Shown: one piece after another, positions 47,475-58,450 of the stretch
Layout of the letters: each line of letters starts with the position of its first letter
Position numbering within the stretch: the first letter of the stretch is position 1
NCBI GenBank assembly: GCA_003008705.1
Contig: PDUO01000005.1
Coordinates: 623,997-687,996 of the forward strand
Length of the DNA: 64,000 nucleotides
Direction of reading: 5' to 3'
Source: Pezicula radicicola
Taxonomy: Eukaryota > Ascomycota > Leotiomycetes > Helotiales > Dermateaceae
The notes under the pieces: generated by a model
Told to the model about the DNA's origin: nothing
What the model saw: only the letters and a program-made list of their open reading frames with translations
The model's database searches: none
Position numbers and translations under genes: made by a program

Positions 47475-49349
47475 TCATTTCTTAATTCCAACAACAACCA
47501 AATTCCTCGGACTCAACCCATAATCAAAAACAGCCTCAACCCAAGCCTCCCTAACACAACTCTGTTCCCTCAACCAAGACCACCTATCAACCACAATCAA
47601 ACTTTCAACAACCCCTGCACTAAAAGCCATTAAACTCCATGTAACGCTTAGTTCCTTTTTCCTCTGCTCATATCTAGTTGCATACTCTTCTAGATCTAAG
47701 TCTGTCATATGTCCCATCTTGGCTTCTATTATGGAGGATATGTTACGGTTATCATCGGGGTTGGCTGCTAATTTGGCGAGTGCTCCGCGTGCGTAGGTTG
47801 TGAAGGTACTATAGCAGGATTTTCGTAGGGAACCTATTATTACGGGTTCGGTACTTTCGGTTGTTTGACCACAGTCGTTTTGGAGGACTGATTTAGTTAT
47901 GACGCCATAATCTAGAAATACTTTTTGGAGCAGAGCTCGCCAGTAGTGGCGGGTGAAGAAGGAATCACTGTCTTTTACTGTCCAGTTTGCTGGTGCTTGG
48001 ACGGCCATCATTCGTGCTGTTATGTTTAAGGGGATTCCGTCTGTGTCGTGCTTTGCTATGCGGTTGCTCATTGGGAAACCGTGGGGGTCGTTGGAGGGGA
48101 GGTAAGATTCTGTGGGTGCGTTTATGGGACGGAGGTTGGGGCGCATGAGGGGGAGTTTGTAGGTTGGGGGTGTGAGACGTTCGGTTAGGAGGTTGTAGCA
48201 GCAGCCTACTATGGCGATGGCGTGGACGGAGGGGTTGATTATTAGAGAGCGGATGCCGTGATGGGAGAGATTGCCACATGAGTGGATCGAGATGGCCATC
48301 AGACGTGGGTCTTTGGGAGGAGTTACTGCGACGGCGACTTGAGGTTTGGAAGTGTCTTCGGCTGGTTGTGCGGGTATCGCTAATTCCATTTTCTGTATCT
48401 GTTCGACGACATCTGAGAGATCTCCATCTTTTACAATATGCTCGACATACTGAATATATCCCTTCCCTTCATCAGGCGTGTAAATGATCTCTAAGTCACT
48501 ATTTGGTCTTAGATCAGCAACATTTGGTGGTGGAGCCTTCTGTTTTAATTGAGCCGCCCTTCTGATCGCCTTTTTGTTCAACTTCTCAGCAGGCGTCATG
48601 CTATCCTGCTGTGACCTATACAGCTTCTTATTCCGCATAACAACTTCTCGTTCTGCAACGCCAGCCAAAACATCCATACTCTTTGCTCCATTAATATTGA
48701 GCTCTTTACTCTCAACTGCCACAATATGTTTATTATACGGCGGACTGGCCAAAGCTCTTCCAAGATAGTTCTGCCCACTTCCAAAATCCACAAAATGTGT
48801 GATTCTCTTTCCTGAATCCGAGCCGACTTGATTCACATAGTCGGCAAAATTAGACACCTCATGGATCTTCTTGGGAATCATGCCCACAGCAACATGCCTA
48901 GGTAACTTCTCTGTCACCTTCTTCCGCTGTACATCCCTCCTCAAAGAATGCTTTCTTATATCCCTAATGTATCTCATCAAAGTCTCCGGCGGTATATCCT
49001 CTCTAGGAGTATTCAAATCATCGCGTAGAAGTAGATCCAAAAGATCCATCGAGTCTTGTTTTAGGAGCCATTCTCGCCAGTCTGGTGGGATGACTTTATG
49101 GTAAAGACTAGATTCGCCAGTGAAGAAATCGAGGATGTGGACACCACCGCAGAGGGTTTGGAAGATTGTTGAGGCCGTTGCGAAGCCTAAGAGGGAGTCA
49201 ACGTATTCGTCTGCGCTGGAGAAATCGTTCCCGAATGGGAGAGGAGTTGCTGGCGCCATCTGACGTTGACAAGTCGAGAAGTGTTTCAATATTATTCGAC
49301 TGCTATGCGCCACGGGTTTCCAAGTGGCTATTCGGCCCAGATGCAGCAT
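47475..49349 (-). CDS. METTL25/RRNAD1-type methyltransferase
   Basis: Single exon, 624 aa from the ATG at 49349; a second in-frame ATG at 49259 would remove 30 residues. The class I SAM-binding motif is THFVDFGSGQNYLGRALA. The family marks are the split methyltransferase with SIHSCGNLSHHGIRSL and VGCCYNLLTERL, typical of the METTL25/METTL25B (RRNAD1) group and of the Methyltransf_32 domain. A Lys-rich helix and a variable insert (about residues 260-370) separate the motifs. The C-terminal part (HYWRALLQKVFLDYG, YEQRKKELSVTWSLMAFSAG, VVDRWSWLREQ) fits the family. The first 30 residues are basic, free of acidic residues and rich in Ser/Arg/His (MLHLGRIATWKPVAHSSRII), like a mitochondrial presequence. 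The substrate in fungi is unknown to me. Confidence 0.9.
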   Translation of the reverse strand: MLHLGRIATWKPVAHSSRIILKHFSTCQRQMAPATPLPFGNDFSSADEYVDSLLGFATASTIFQTLCGGVHILDFFTGESSLYHKVIPPDWREWLLKQDSMDLLDLLLRDDLNTPREDIPPETLMRYIRDIRKHSLRRDVQRKKVTEKLPRHVAVGMIPKKIHEVSNFADYVNQVGSDSGKRITHFVDFGSGQNYLGRALASPPYNKHIVAVESKELNINGAKSMDVLAGVAEREVVMRNKKLYRSQQDSMTPAEKLNKKAIRRAAQLKQKAPPPNVADLRPNSDLEIIYTPDEGKGYIQYVEHIVKDGDLSDVVEQIQKMELAIPAQPAEDTSKPQVAVAVTPPKDPRLMAISIHSCGNLSHHGIRSLIINPSVHAIAIVGCCYNLLTERLTPPTYKLPLMRPNLRPINAPTESYLPSNDPHGFPMSNRIAKHDTDGIPLNITARMMAVQAPANWTVKDSDSFFTRHYWRALLQKVFLDYGVITKSVLQNDCGQTTESTEPVIIGSLRKSCYSTFTTYARGALAKLAANPDDNRNISSIIEAKMGHMTDLDLEEYATRYEQRKKELSVTWSLMAFSAGVVESLIVVDRWSWLREQSCVREAWVEAVFDYGLSPRNLVVVGIKK

Positions 49350-50060
49350 AGCAGAGCATTGGCGTGGGGGAGTGTTGTCGTTCAATGTCGACAGAAATTT
49401 GCAGATTTAGCGCAAGGCTGTGATGTGTGCTACTGTACAGCCTTGTCCTGCGGGATGTCAACGTGGGATTTTTTGCGAGCCTCGTGGGGTTCAGGTTGTT
49501 GCAACCATGCAAGAGCTGGCATTGCCAAAGATGACTTGCTTGATGCAGCACGTCGAAAAGGGTCTAACTCAACCCTAGATTCAGAATAGTATAGCTAAGA
49601 GCTACGTATCCTTGTACTGTACCTATCTAGGTACTTTAGGTACTGTAAACACGAAAATTCACTTCAGCATAAGCGAGCATTTAGGAGGAAATTTAAAGCA
49701 CAGCTTGGGTTTGGCCCCCACGTGAGATAAAACACCAGTTAGTATCCTTTCCAAGCCGATGTTCATTAGTAGCTATCAGGATAATGCAGTGGCGCAGGAA
49801 AAAATAATCCCTCCTCGTCCACCTGTGTCAAAAGCCAGAGTCTCGCCATTGCAAATGCAGAAGTCCTCTCCGTAAAAAATAAACCATCATTCCTTTCATC
49901 CGTTGCGCCGCCTAATGGATATCTTTCGAATTAAGTCCCCCAAAAATGCTTTTCGAATTTCTACTACGGTTGTAGAAGTACTTTTTTTTCGCCATGTGTT
50001 CCGTGTTGCCGATTCGTTATGTCGTGAAAATACGTATGTATATATGCATGCGAGAAGAGC
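49350..50060. other. Intergenic between METTL25-type gene and nmrA
   Basis: About 700 bases: promoter of the METTL25-type gene and 3' flank of nmrA. A CTGTAC motif sits at 49611-49620. No gene is seen. Confidence 0.5.
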
Positions 50061-51434
50061 TCAGGCCAACCAGCCCTCTTCCTTCCTTGCTGGAGTCGCA
50101 TCTCCCCTATCAATTCCTCCACCAATGGTCAATCCATCGTCGTCATCTGAACTCTCATTGCCGCCTTCGTCATCACGACTATTTTCCACAGACTCTTCCT
50201 CCATATCATCAGACTCATTCATCCACGTGAGCCCATTGGCCGCTTCTTCCAAAGGAAAGACTTCCCTCGCATACTCCTCCAAACCTCGAGGTCCTTCCCA
50301 CAGCTCCCATGCTTCTTGCGGGCAAGTTCTTTCAAATTCGACACTACCAAAATAAGGTGGCTGTCTGCTTCCATCTCCTTTCGCTTTCCCGTCAATTGAG
50401 TATAATTCTTCAAGTGCCAACAACTGGTCGCGATATCCATTCGGTATTTTGACTGTGACCGATATTTGGGATGAATATCTGTAGCGGACTGGTCTTCCAA
50501 CTCCTCTAGCAAAAGCCCTGCATACCTCTCTCGGACTTAATATTTCATACGCTAGAGCAATCTTCTGCCCGCCCCATTTCTCCACGCCATCTTTAATCAA
50601 TTGCAGCACTGCAGCTCCGACGTCGTGTTCTGCATCTAGCCATGGCAGTTTCACATCGGGATGGAATGGCGCTGTCCAGAGGAATGATCCGTCAGGTTGC
50701 AAGGCCATGCAGAAAAGTGGGTAAGGAAGCGAGGTGAAGTTGTTATTGTAGATTCCAGTGTACAGGAATGTTGCTGGCATGTCCAAAGACCGGATGTACT
50801 TCTCAACGGCGAATTTGGAGGACCAAAGAGGTAATGCAGGCCATGATGGATTATTGGCTGAATGGTCCGGCATGCTGCTGTATATATAATGCTCGATACC
50901 CGCTTCCTTTCCAGCGTCGGCCAAAGCTTTTCCGATGGCTACCTCATCGCCCCAGAAGGTAGTGTTGACGAAAGCTAACTGCGCACCAGAAAAGAGCTCC
51001 TTAATAAGAGCACGGTTCACGCATCCGGCCTGGCTACCATTCGGGGAAGAAGAGTTGCCTATGGTTGGGGAGTGAGGCGCTTTGCTGTACAAGTCTCCAA
51101 CTATAACGGTGACATTGGGCAATGAGCTGATCTCCGAAGCAACAATGCCATCAAGGTTCCGCAATTGGGCCCTGACTTTGTAGCCCACGGCACTGGCAAC
51201 GCGAATAAAAGAAGCAGCTTGACGTCCGCTTGAATTTGTGACTGCGATAGTCTTATTTGGGGATGGCATGGGACGTTTCGTAGGCCTGTCCGAGCTAATT
51301 GTTCCGGTGGAGGGGTGCTGGACTTCCGAATTGAGATAAGACGGAGTAGGGTATGATGTACAAGGAGCGTGCTTGAGTTTGCGCGGCGGTGGTGGTTCTT
51401 CCTTTCGGGGCCTGATGGCAAGTGCGGAGGGCAT
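50061..51434 (-). CDS. nmrA: NmrA nitrogen metabolite repression regulator
   Basis: Single exon, 457 aa from the ATG at 51434 (MPSALAIRPRKEEPPPPRK); an open frame upstream has no ATG. After a Pro/Ser-rich N-terminus the Rossmann fold begins with KTIAVTNSSGRQAASFIRVA (atypical glycine motif of NmrA), then VGYKVRAQLRNLDG, PNVTVIVGDLY, FVNTTFWGDEVAIGKALADA, HYIYSSMPDHS, ATFLYTGIYNNNFTSLPYPL and PWLDAEHDVGAAVLQL. These match Aspergillus NmrA and Neurospora NMR-1. The protein binds NAD(P) and the C-terminal region of the GATA activator AreA/NIT2 and dampens nitrogen catabolic genes when good nitrogen is present. The C-terminus carries an Asp/Glu/Ser-rich tail. Compared with NmrA the N-terminus is extended and a Ser/Asn-rich insert (about residues 130-140) follows GDLYSK. 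Confidence 0.93.
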   Translation of the reverse strand: MPSALAIRPRKEEPPPPRKLKHAPCTSYPTPSYLNSEVQHPSTGTISSDRPTKRPMPSPNKTIAVTNSSGRQAASFIRVASAVGYKVRAQLRNLDGIVASEISSLPNVTVIVGDLYSKAPHSPTIGNSSSPNGSQAGCVNRALIKELFSGAQLAFVNTTFWGDEVAIGKALADAGKEAGIEHYIYSSMPDHSANNPSWPALPLWSSKFAVEKYIRSLDMPATFLYTGIYNNNFTSLPYPLFCMALQPDGSFLWTAPFHPDVKLPWLDAEHDVGAAVLQLIKDGVEKWGGQKIALAYEILSPREVCRAFARGVGRPVRYRYSSQISVTVKIPNGYRDQLLALEELYSIDGKAKGDGSRQPPYFGSVEFERTCPQEAWELWEGPRGLEEYAREVFPLEEAANGLTWMNESDDMEEESVENSRDDEGGNESSDDDDGLTIGGGIDRGDATPARKEEGWLA

Positions 51435-54400
51435 GGATACCTCCTCGGGTTCGCAGAGTTGAGTCAACTCGCAAACAGACCACGGAACGAGTCGTATTGA
51501 CCTTGTTTTAAATAAAAACCGCCCTCACGGCCAACCACTGACGCCGACGAGCTGGGCGACGTGGGGTAGGTTTGGTGATTCTGGGGATGCGGATTCCTTC
51601 CCAATAATGCGGAGAAATTTCCTGCAGTCTTGGCAAATCACACTGCGCGATCTCCAATAGTGGCGTGCCGATCAAAAGATCGAAAGCGGCCAAATCTGTT
51701 CTGTAGCGTAGACGCCTGGTCGTTTTTTTCTTCTTACGGCGTCGGCTACCAAATTTGCAAAAGAAACCAAAAAAAAAACTCCAGCAAGACCTGAACTATG
51801 AAGCAGCTGTCGGGGATTAAGCCAATCAAAGCAGATCTGGCTAATATGAGTTGGCCAGGCGGTGAAGATCGGGGTTTCTGGCGACTAATAAAACCGAGTT
51901 TTGCTGAATTGAGGCGTGTGAACAGGGTGAGAGAAAGATACAAAGATAGTGAGAGGTTTCTGCCAAGAGATGAAAAACTCTGAGAGACTGTGCGACGCTC
52001 GTAGATTTTGTACAACGCGAGAAAAGCAGAGAATATGCGGTGTAGCGGAATGACGTGAGGTCGAGACTGCTGCTTTATGTAACTGGGGTCGAAGCTTGAC
52101 TCGGCGAGGTGCAGCGTACATATGTGTGGTAGATACAGGACAGTGCAGTACAGGAGGAGCTTTGGAACTTCCGAGCTTCCTTCAGCAGCACCGGCTATAT
52201 ATGAGGATGAGTGACATGCCAAGAGGAAACGAAAGAATCAAAGGCAGTGAGGAGATTGTTGATTTATGAAGACGAAATCCGTCAGTAAAATTCGTCAGAA
52301 ATTAGAAAAGTTGCCTAGATAATGAAATAAGCCCAGGCTGGCAGCTCCTCCTCCTCCTTGCGGAGTCGGGGGGCACAACCACAACCTACAACCCTGAGAG
52401 ATCCCTGACACAGCAAAGACAATATATCGCACCTTTTAGCGCCGGCATTCCAAAATTTCAGCAAAAATTACCTGGGTAGCTTGCTATTTTCACTGCGTGT
52501 GTCTTATCAGACTTCACCAGAGGCCGCTAATGACAGGTCATGTGCTCGATTGGGTAATGAGAATTGAAAGAGTGCTTTAGTTGTGGACAGTGGTGGTGCG
52601 CGAGAGCACGGTTCCGGGATGTCGACTTCTGGTCGTTCATCGCGCGAGGGCCCAGCGCATGGAGTTTGAATAATTAGCAGTCATAGGAACTCCACAAGGG
52701 CGCTCGAGGCTCGGGGAATTCGAGAAATTTCTGCAAGACAAGTAGTCCTAGCTAGGGAGAGGGGGGGATTTAGTGTAGCCTTACAAGTACGAAGGCAAGT
52801 CACGACAGACATGGGGACATGGCGAGGTCCTGCGAAGGGAAAACGTGCTCGATAGTGCGCCTCAGTCGAGAGATTCTTTTGTCGCGTTGGGCTGCCTCGC
52901 CGTGGATAGTCCTTGGCCGCGGGCGAGCGAGACACAGCGTGTCGATAGAATTGGCCGTGATAGGTACGGCAAGGTTCTATGAGTGGAGGAATTTGGAGCG
53001 ACGTTCGTCCAGTGGTGCAGGAGTAAATAGCGTTGGTATGGTACGTACCGTAGGTACTGCACTTCGCATCTTGCGGCTCCGAAGGCTTCTTGATGCCACG
53101 AGGTCCCGTCATGGAGATCAGATAATCAGGCCTACCTAGTAGTATGTACCACAGTGCCTACCCGCTACCCGTAGACGCCACAGATTGCCAGGAGAAAGGG
53201 TCGTCAATGTACATATTCCATGGATGATGGCTGCAGGTGGCAACGTTCCTGCCGCAGCTGCTGAATAGCATGATTTGCTATGTTCTAACCTCGCAGTGGT
53301 GGGCACTCATCAGTCGTGACGGTGTCGTTTGCAGAGTCGTGTTCAGCGCAGACTGGTTGCTGAGAATAATCTGATAAGTTGGCATTAGGAACCTAACCTG
53401 GGGCTGGGCTGTCACACAAGCGCGAGCATCAAGGGGCCGCCAGTTACGGTACTTTCGTACGGGCACAACCGTAGGAACTCCGTATGGAAACAGAACAAGT
53501 TGCAAAGGCCAAAAAAAAGTCACGCAATTCTGGCTTGTTGTTGTGGCAAGTAATAAAACCCCGAGATTACGTAACCCGAACATATGCCACTGGTGTGTGC
53601 AGTGCACTTACTCCGTACACTACACTTACAGCACTCACTCTATCATACTGGTACCAGCAGCCTCTGCAGCAGTGAGGTGAGTACAGCCTCCCCCAACTTT
53701 CGTCTCTTCGGTGTTCGGACAGCGGAAGCGGACAGCATCACTCCTCCTCTACCTTCAACCACCCGTACCTACTGTACAGTAGTGCATCGCCATCACCAAA
53801 CTTTGCCTTCATTTCCTGTCAGGTTACGCAACGTGTTGAATGCTGTAACAGCCCCTTTAAATTATGCTATGCTATCCATTATTTCTGCACCTCTGTTGTC
53901 TTTGCATCGCCAATTGTACTCGTTGCCAACTCCACGAGTGGCTAGAAGCGGAAGTCCTAAGAGATACTGGTGGATGCCCTTGCCCGGATTATCAAAGAAA
54001 ATCTCCTAGTGTCCGACAGTAGTAGCGGTGGATATTATTATCCTACCTATGTATTACTGTACTTTATGCCAGCAGATCCTCAAAGGTATCATTCGTTTCC
54101 TGAAGAAACAGTATGATCCTGCTTGCTACTCACTAGATGGGATGGTGCACCTTGAGGGCTTAATTGCCAATTCAAGTCCAGCCACTACTGTACAGACTAC
54201 AGTTACACACGGAATCACAGGCCACGGCGTGTCGTTTCAATCCCAACACTACGCCTTAAGTCTGCAGACCTTTATCATCGATCGCATGATGCTATTCCCA
54301 GGGCATTTCTCGTCACTTGGTCGCTGCCATTGTAGCAGGTCGCAAGGCCAACACTCGGGATCTGAAGCCGCCTGCAGCCAAGTTCTGTTTACGAAAGGAT

Positions 54401-55478
54401 TTTCAAGGATTCACATCGACGTGTCCGACTCTTCGACAGAGCTGGGCAGACACCGAAATATGCAGTTCATGCAGCGCTAGAGCAATCTCGATGTCAGAGA
54501 ATCCGGGGTAGTGGCTCGAGAGTGGTCCCAAAAAATCAATCCTTACCATGTGCTGCCCCTGAAAAACGCATCCGGCCGCGGAGATACAGCATCAAACTAA
54601 TTTGGAGGGACATGTTGCTCTTATCATCATCTTTGACGTCTTTTTGTTGCTGAAAGTTTGTGGAATTCGCCGGCCCGGACACGGACGGGCAACTGCATCT
54701 CCCTTATTTCCCTCATTTCCCTCCTTACCCCGCAAAACGCCTCACACCACCACAGAAGCCACCTACTGCCCTGAATGGCCCCTCAAAGTCGGTGTGTGAA
54801 TACAATGCGTGAGGTGTCAGCATCTCAAGCGATGACATGGCCCCTTTGGGCTTGGACTTGTACTTGGTACTTTATCCACCCAAACAGACGAGACAGAAAT
54901 GGACCCAGACTGTCACTCCCGCATCGCCTTCCAAGATGGTCTGGATGGTGTTCAAAGTGCTACTACATGCTGACTGCAGAAATCCCCAGGTCCTCGACTT
55001 CATGGCATGAGCTTATCTCAGGCTTTGCAGAATCCTAGATTTTCCCACGCCATGGACAAGATCGATGTTGTCACATTGCGTCAGTTCCAACCACTTTGTT
55101 TTCCTGTGAATAGCCGAGGTGGTTGACAAGTTAGCGCAGGCGATGAAGTAAGATTGCAAGTTGGGCCTTATGTATCTAGATGGTAGAATTTCCGGCATAA
55201 CACTATGGCTTTGAACCGCGTATAAATAAAGCAAACAAATAAACGGTTGGCAAGCCGTCATCTGTTCTTGGTCCTCTATTCTAGCGATATATGCTATTTC
55301 TACTCATGAATCATTACAGCTGCCTAGTACTTTGGGCATTTCCAGGGCTTTCATACATATTTGCCTATTGACGTCCCACATCCGGGAGTACTATAAAATG
55401 GCAATCTAGGACTGCGTATATTTTGGTATCTAATTGTACACGCTTGTAGTTGTTTCACCAACGCAGCCAGTACTATTC
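51435..55478. other. Gene-free 4-kb region upstream of nmrA
   Basis: No convincing gene. Frames of 60-150 codons occur (for example 52681-53112 minus, 54028-54480 plus), but they lack ATG starts or motifs. The region holds a perfect 14-bp palindrome (CTACTGTACAGTAG, 53769-53782) and a TACTCCGTA copy (53609-53617). It may contain the long leader of nmrA, whose first kilobase upstream is pyrimidine/purine skewed. Confidence 0.5.
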
Positions 55479-55742
55479 TCATCTACTAGCTGGAGTGTCT
55501 GAATATCGAAACAGGTTGATGTAATAAGGGTACATTACCAAGGCACTGAAAAGAGCAAAAGCCTCCGTATGAGCTAAGCTCTTAGGCATTCCATTTATAC
55601 CTACCTCATCGTGGGCTCGTATTCCGAGGGGAGCGAATGTATTAATTAAGCTAAAGAGGAGTTCTCCATGATAGGCTACATGCACACCTATAACTTCAAT
55701 CGCGCGACTACTATCAGACTCGGAAGCAGCCTTCCTAGCCTC
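55479..55742 (-). other. Unidentified protein-like frame, possible gene relic
   Basis: A minus-strand frame open from about 55742 to the stop at 55479, with no ATG at a sensible place. It reads AIEVIGVHVAYHGELLFSLI, NTFAPLGIRAHDEVGIN and AHTEAFALFSALVMYPYY. The composition is convincingly protein-like. A TAG sits upstream (near 55746-55748), beyond which the same frame continues. I do not recognise the family. It lies just downstream of the NmrA-like gene on the same strand and could be a 3' fragment of a lost neighbour. Confidence 0.35.
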
Positions 55743-55901
55743 AACCTAGCTAGGACTTCTGAAACAAGTTGTTGAGTTCCTACATGAGTAGTAAAAGTAG
55801 TACGGGATGGACCGAGCAAACTATGTCATAAAGCAGAAGTGCATTTTTGAAAAAGGAAGCTCTATTTGCAAGTACACAGGTACGGCAGTTTCCATCCGGC
55901 C

Positions 55902-57153
55902 TTATCCTTTCAAAGCAGCAAGGCCATCGCCATTCTTGAGAAAGTGCTCAAAAGAATTCAATGGCTCAGTGAGAAGCTACAGAGACACAAATCAAAGTTA
56001 GTCATAGATCTTATCACTCGAAGACGTCAGAGAGGAAGAGGAGCATACCTGGTGACCTTCCTCCAATGTCCCTCCACCAAAATATCCATATATCGAGATA
56101 AACTTTACGTTATCTAATGTATCATCCTGAAAGAATTCCGGCAGTCCCTTTGCCGTCATGGCCCCCCTAAAAACACCCTCATCCACAGCCTCAAAGGCAA
56201 CATCAATACCAACCGTTTTAAAAGTGCCAACAACCTCATCCATGGTATAAAAGTTTTCGGCAGCATTTATCGTCTTCCCTATTGCCTTGTCTGGGTTGAG
56301 CAAGATGGCTTTGACGTATTTGCCTGTGTCGGCTACCACGTCGATGAGTGGTATTAAGCTATTTGCCTTTGCTGGGTGCGGAAAGCAGAGTTTGTAGGAT
56401 GGCGGGTTTGTTGGCATGGCTGCGAGTGAGGAGACGATGAAGTGGTTGAAAATTCCCAAATGGAGCATTGTGCTTGGAACACCAATATCCCGGATATAGT
56501 CATCTACGAGGCCTTTGCTGTCGAAGTGGACCACTTTCGTGATCTTGTTATTTGTAACTTTGACCACCTCATTAGTTTTCAGACACGCTTCAGTAAGCTG
56601 GATATCACTCACTCTTCGAAACATGGGGAAGACTGCTCCACACAAGGTGTTGAACATTCCTTTCCTAAACATGATATTCAACCCTTTTGTCTCTTTTCAA
56701 TGTCAAGGGTGTCGTCTCATACATACATACCTTAGCAACATCAACTACATTCTTCCCCTGTCTCGTCTCAGACTTCGCATCGTAGTTCTCCTGGAAGTTT
56801 GTCACTGCAAACACAGCATATGCATCTTTCAACGCTGCACGTAAAGATTCTTTATCTTCGAGATCAGCCTATACTACAATCAGTTTTTCTACCCTCCTTC
56901 ATGAAACAGAAAATAAGTGCTTTGAATTTTTTCAGGCGAAGAAAGGAAGGAATGGAGAGATGATCGAGACCTTGAAGACTTCTATGCCCTTTTCAGCAAG
57001 TGCCGTAGCAGATGGTTTTGTAGTATCTCTTGTGATGGCTCGGATTGTGAATTGTTGCTTTGCAGTTGTATCAGATAAGATTGAGTTGATGACTGAACCG
57101 CCTTGGTTACCGGTTGCGCCGAAGACTACGAGGAGTTTTTTGGTTGAAGACAT
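55902..57153 (-). CDS. NmrA-like (HSCARG-type) NAD(P)-binding protein
   Basis: Five exons: 57153-56971, 56868-56731, 56664-56613, 56557-56049, 55976-55902; 318 aa with all phases closing. It begins MSSTKKLLVVFGATGNQGGS, a canonical GXXGXXG dinucleotide motif, followed by FTIRAITRDTTKPSATALA, VFAVTNFQENYDAKSETRQG, VQHLVWSSLPHVSK and KVVHFDSKGLVDDYI. The C-terminal substrate-domain part reads PLIDVVADTGKYVKAIL, and the final exon reads LLTEPLNSFEHFLKNG. This is the atypical SDR / NmrA-like group related to human HSCARG, which senses NADPH/NADP ratio. Most fungal members have no assigned role. The 52-nt third exon is supported by the restored HLVWSS block and a CTAAT branch point before the fourth exon. 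It lies about 4.5 kb from nmrA, on the same strand, but is too divergent for a recent duplicate. Confidence 0.88.
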
Positions 57154-58450
57154 CTTTTCTTCCTCGTTGATTAAGTTGATTGACTGTTGTCTAATTTTTC
57201 TTACTTTAAAGATGATGGAAATTGTGAAGTGAGATGAAGAGAGGCTATTGTTGAGAAAAGAGAAAGGAGGATGAAGTATGCTTTTTTATACTCCCTCTTC
57301 CTCAACCTCACCTCATACTCTACAGAACCTCCGCCGAGTCTTACGGAAGTTAATGCATATTGATTACTGTTTCTATCTACATCTTCATACCAAATATGTT
57401 TAACATATAGATACATGGAGTATCTAACCATCCTTTTCGGCGCCTTGTGCACCTGGTGACGCCTTTTGAGGTTTCCTTGATGTGTTATTGGACGCCACGC
57501 GGGTAGACTATTTGTCCGTCGGCGAATAGACGTCGGTGGAGGATTTTCATTCAAGGCTGACAAGGGTTTGAGGGTAAGCCATTCACGTGATTTGATGCAA
57601 GATGGAGTTTGCGAGGATGGGGATGGGGATTTAGGAGCCTATGTCCGTTGACGGATGGGCGGATGCGGCCATGCTGTATGATTATTATTGCAATGGTTGG
57701 AAGGATTACGGAATAGAGGGTTAGGGGGGAAGGAGGGTGGGTGGTGAGATAGCTCGCTTAGAGGAAAGGGGTAGGTGGAGTGGATTTGGACCTCTTTAAG
57801 TAACATTTAATGAAGCTGCTTGTAAGCACCGTACGAATTGGTTTGTAGGAGATTATTTGATTAGGGTAAATGAGTTACTTAATCGAGTGTTTTGACTTAA
57901 ACTAAGTGGGCTACTCAAATTCAGTGAATTACTAAAGTTCCATCCCTCTCGATAGATACCTTAGCTACTCAAAATGAACTCTTACAAAGCAATTTATACA
58001 GTACTCCAATTTATCAAGGTCAAGGTCTAAGGTAAGTATGTTTATTTGAATTATATAATTTGTTAACCTGGTTAAAAACTAAATGTTGACTTTCCCTTTC
58101 TAATTTTACCGGGTTGTTGGCCACATCGGTAGTTCGTGTTAGAATCGAGTTATTATGCAAAGTCAGATGTGCAACAAAAGTAGAGTAGACTCGGTTCAAC
58201 TTCAAATGGAAGGTACACAACCCAAACTCCGATATGGCTAAGAAATTCTGTACCTGCCTTCCAAACCATCCACCGTTCACCAAAATTAACTTCGCAAACA
58301 ACAACTACCTAAAGCTCAAATGCTCAACCATTCCAAAGCACCTACGAGTCTCTCACTCTCCATTCTTAAAGTTATAGATTGAACTACCCATCCATCCATC
58401 GACACCCTACCTCACGATCTCGATCTCAACCTCACACCAGAAAAACAATA
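57154..58450. other. Divergent intergenic region
   Basis: Promoter region of the NmrA-like gene and upstream flank of the hypothetical gene. Between about 57.8 and 57.95 kb are degenerate AAGTGAATTACTAAAG and GAGTTACTTAATCGAGTG motifs. No gene. Confidence 0.5.

Noticed and set aside
54028..54480. 150-codon plus-strand frame
   Set aside because: No ATG at its beginning, mixed composition, no recognisable family.
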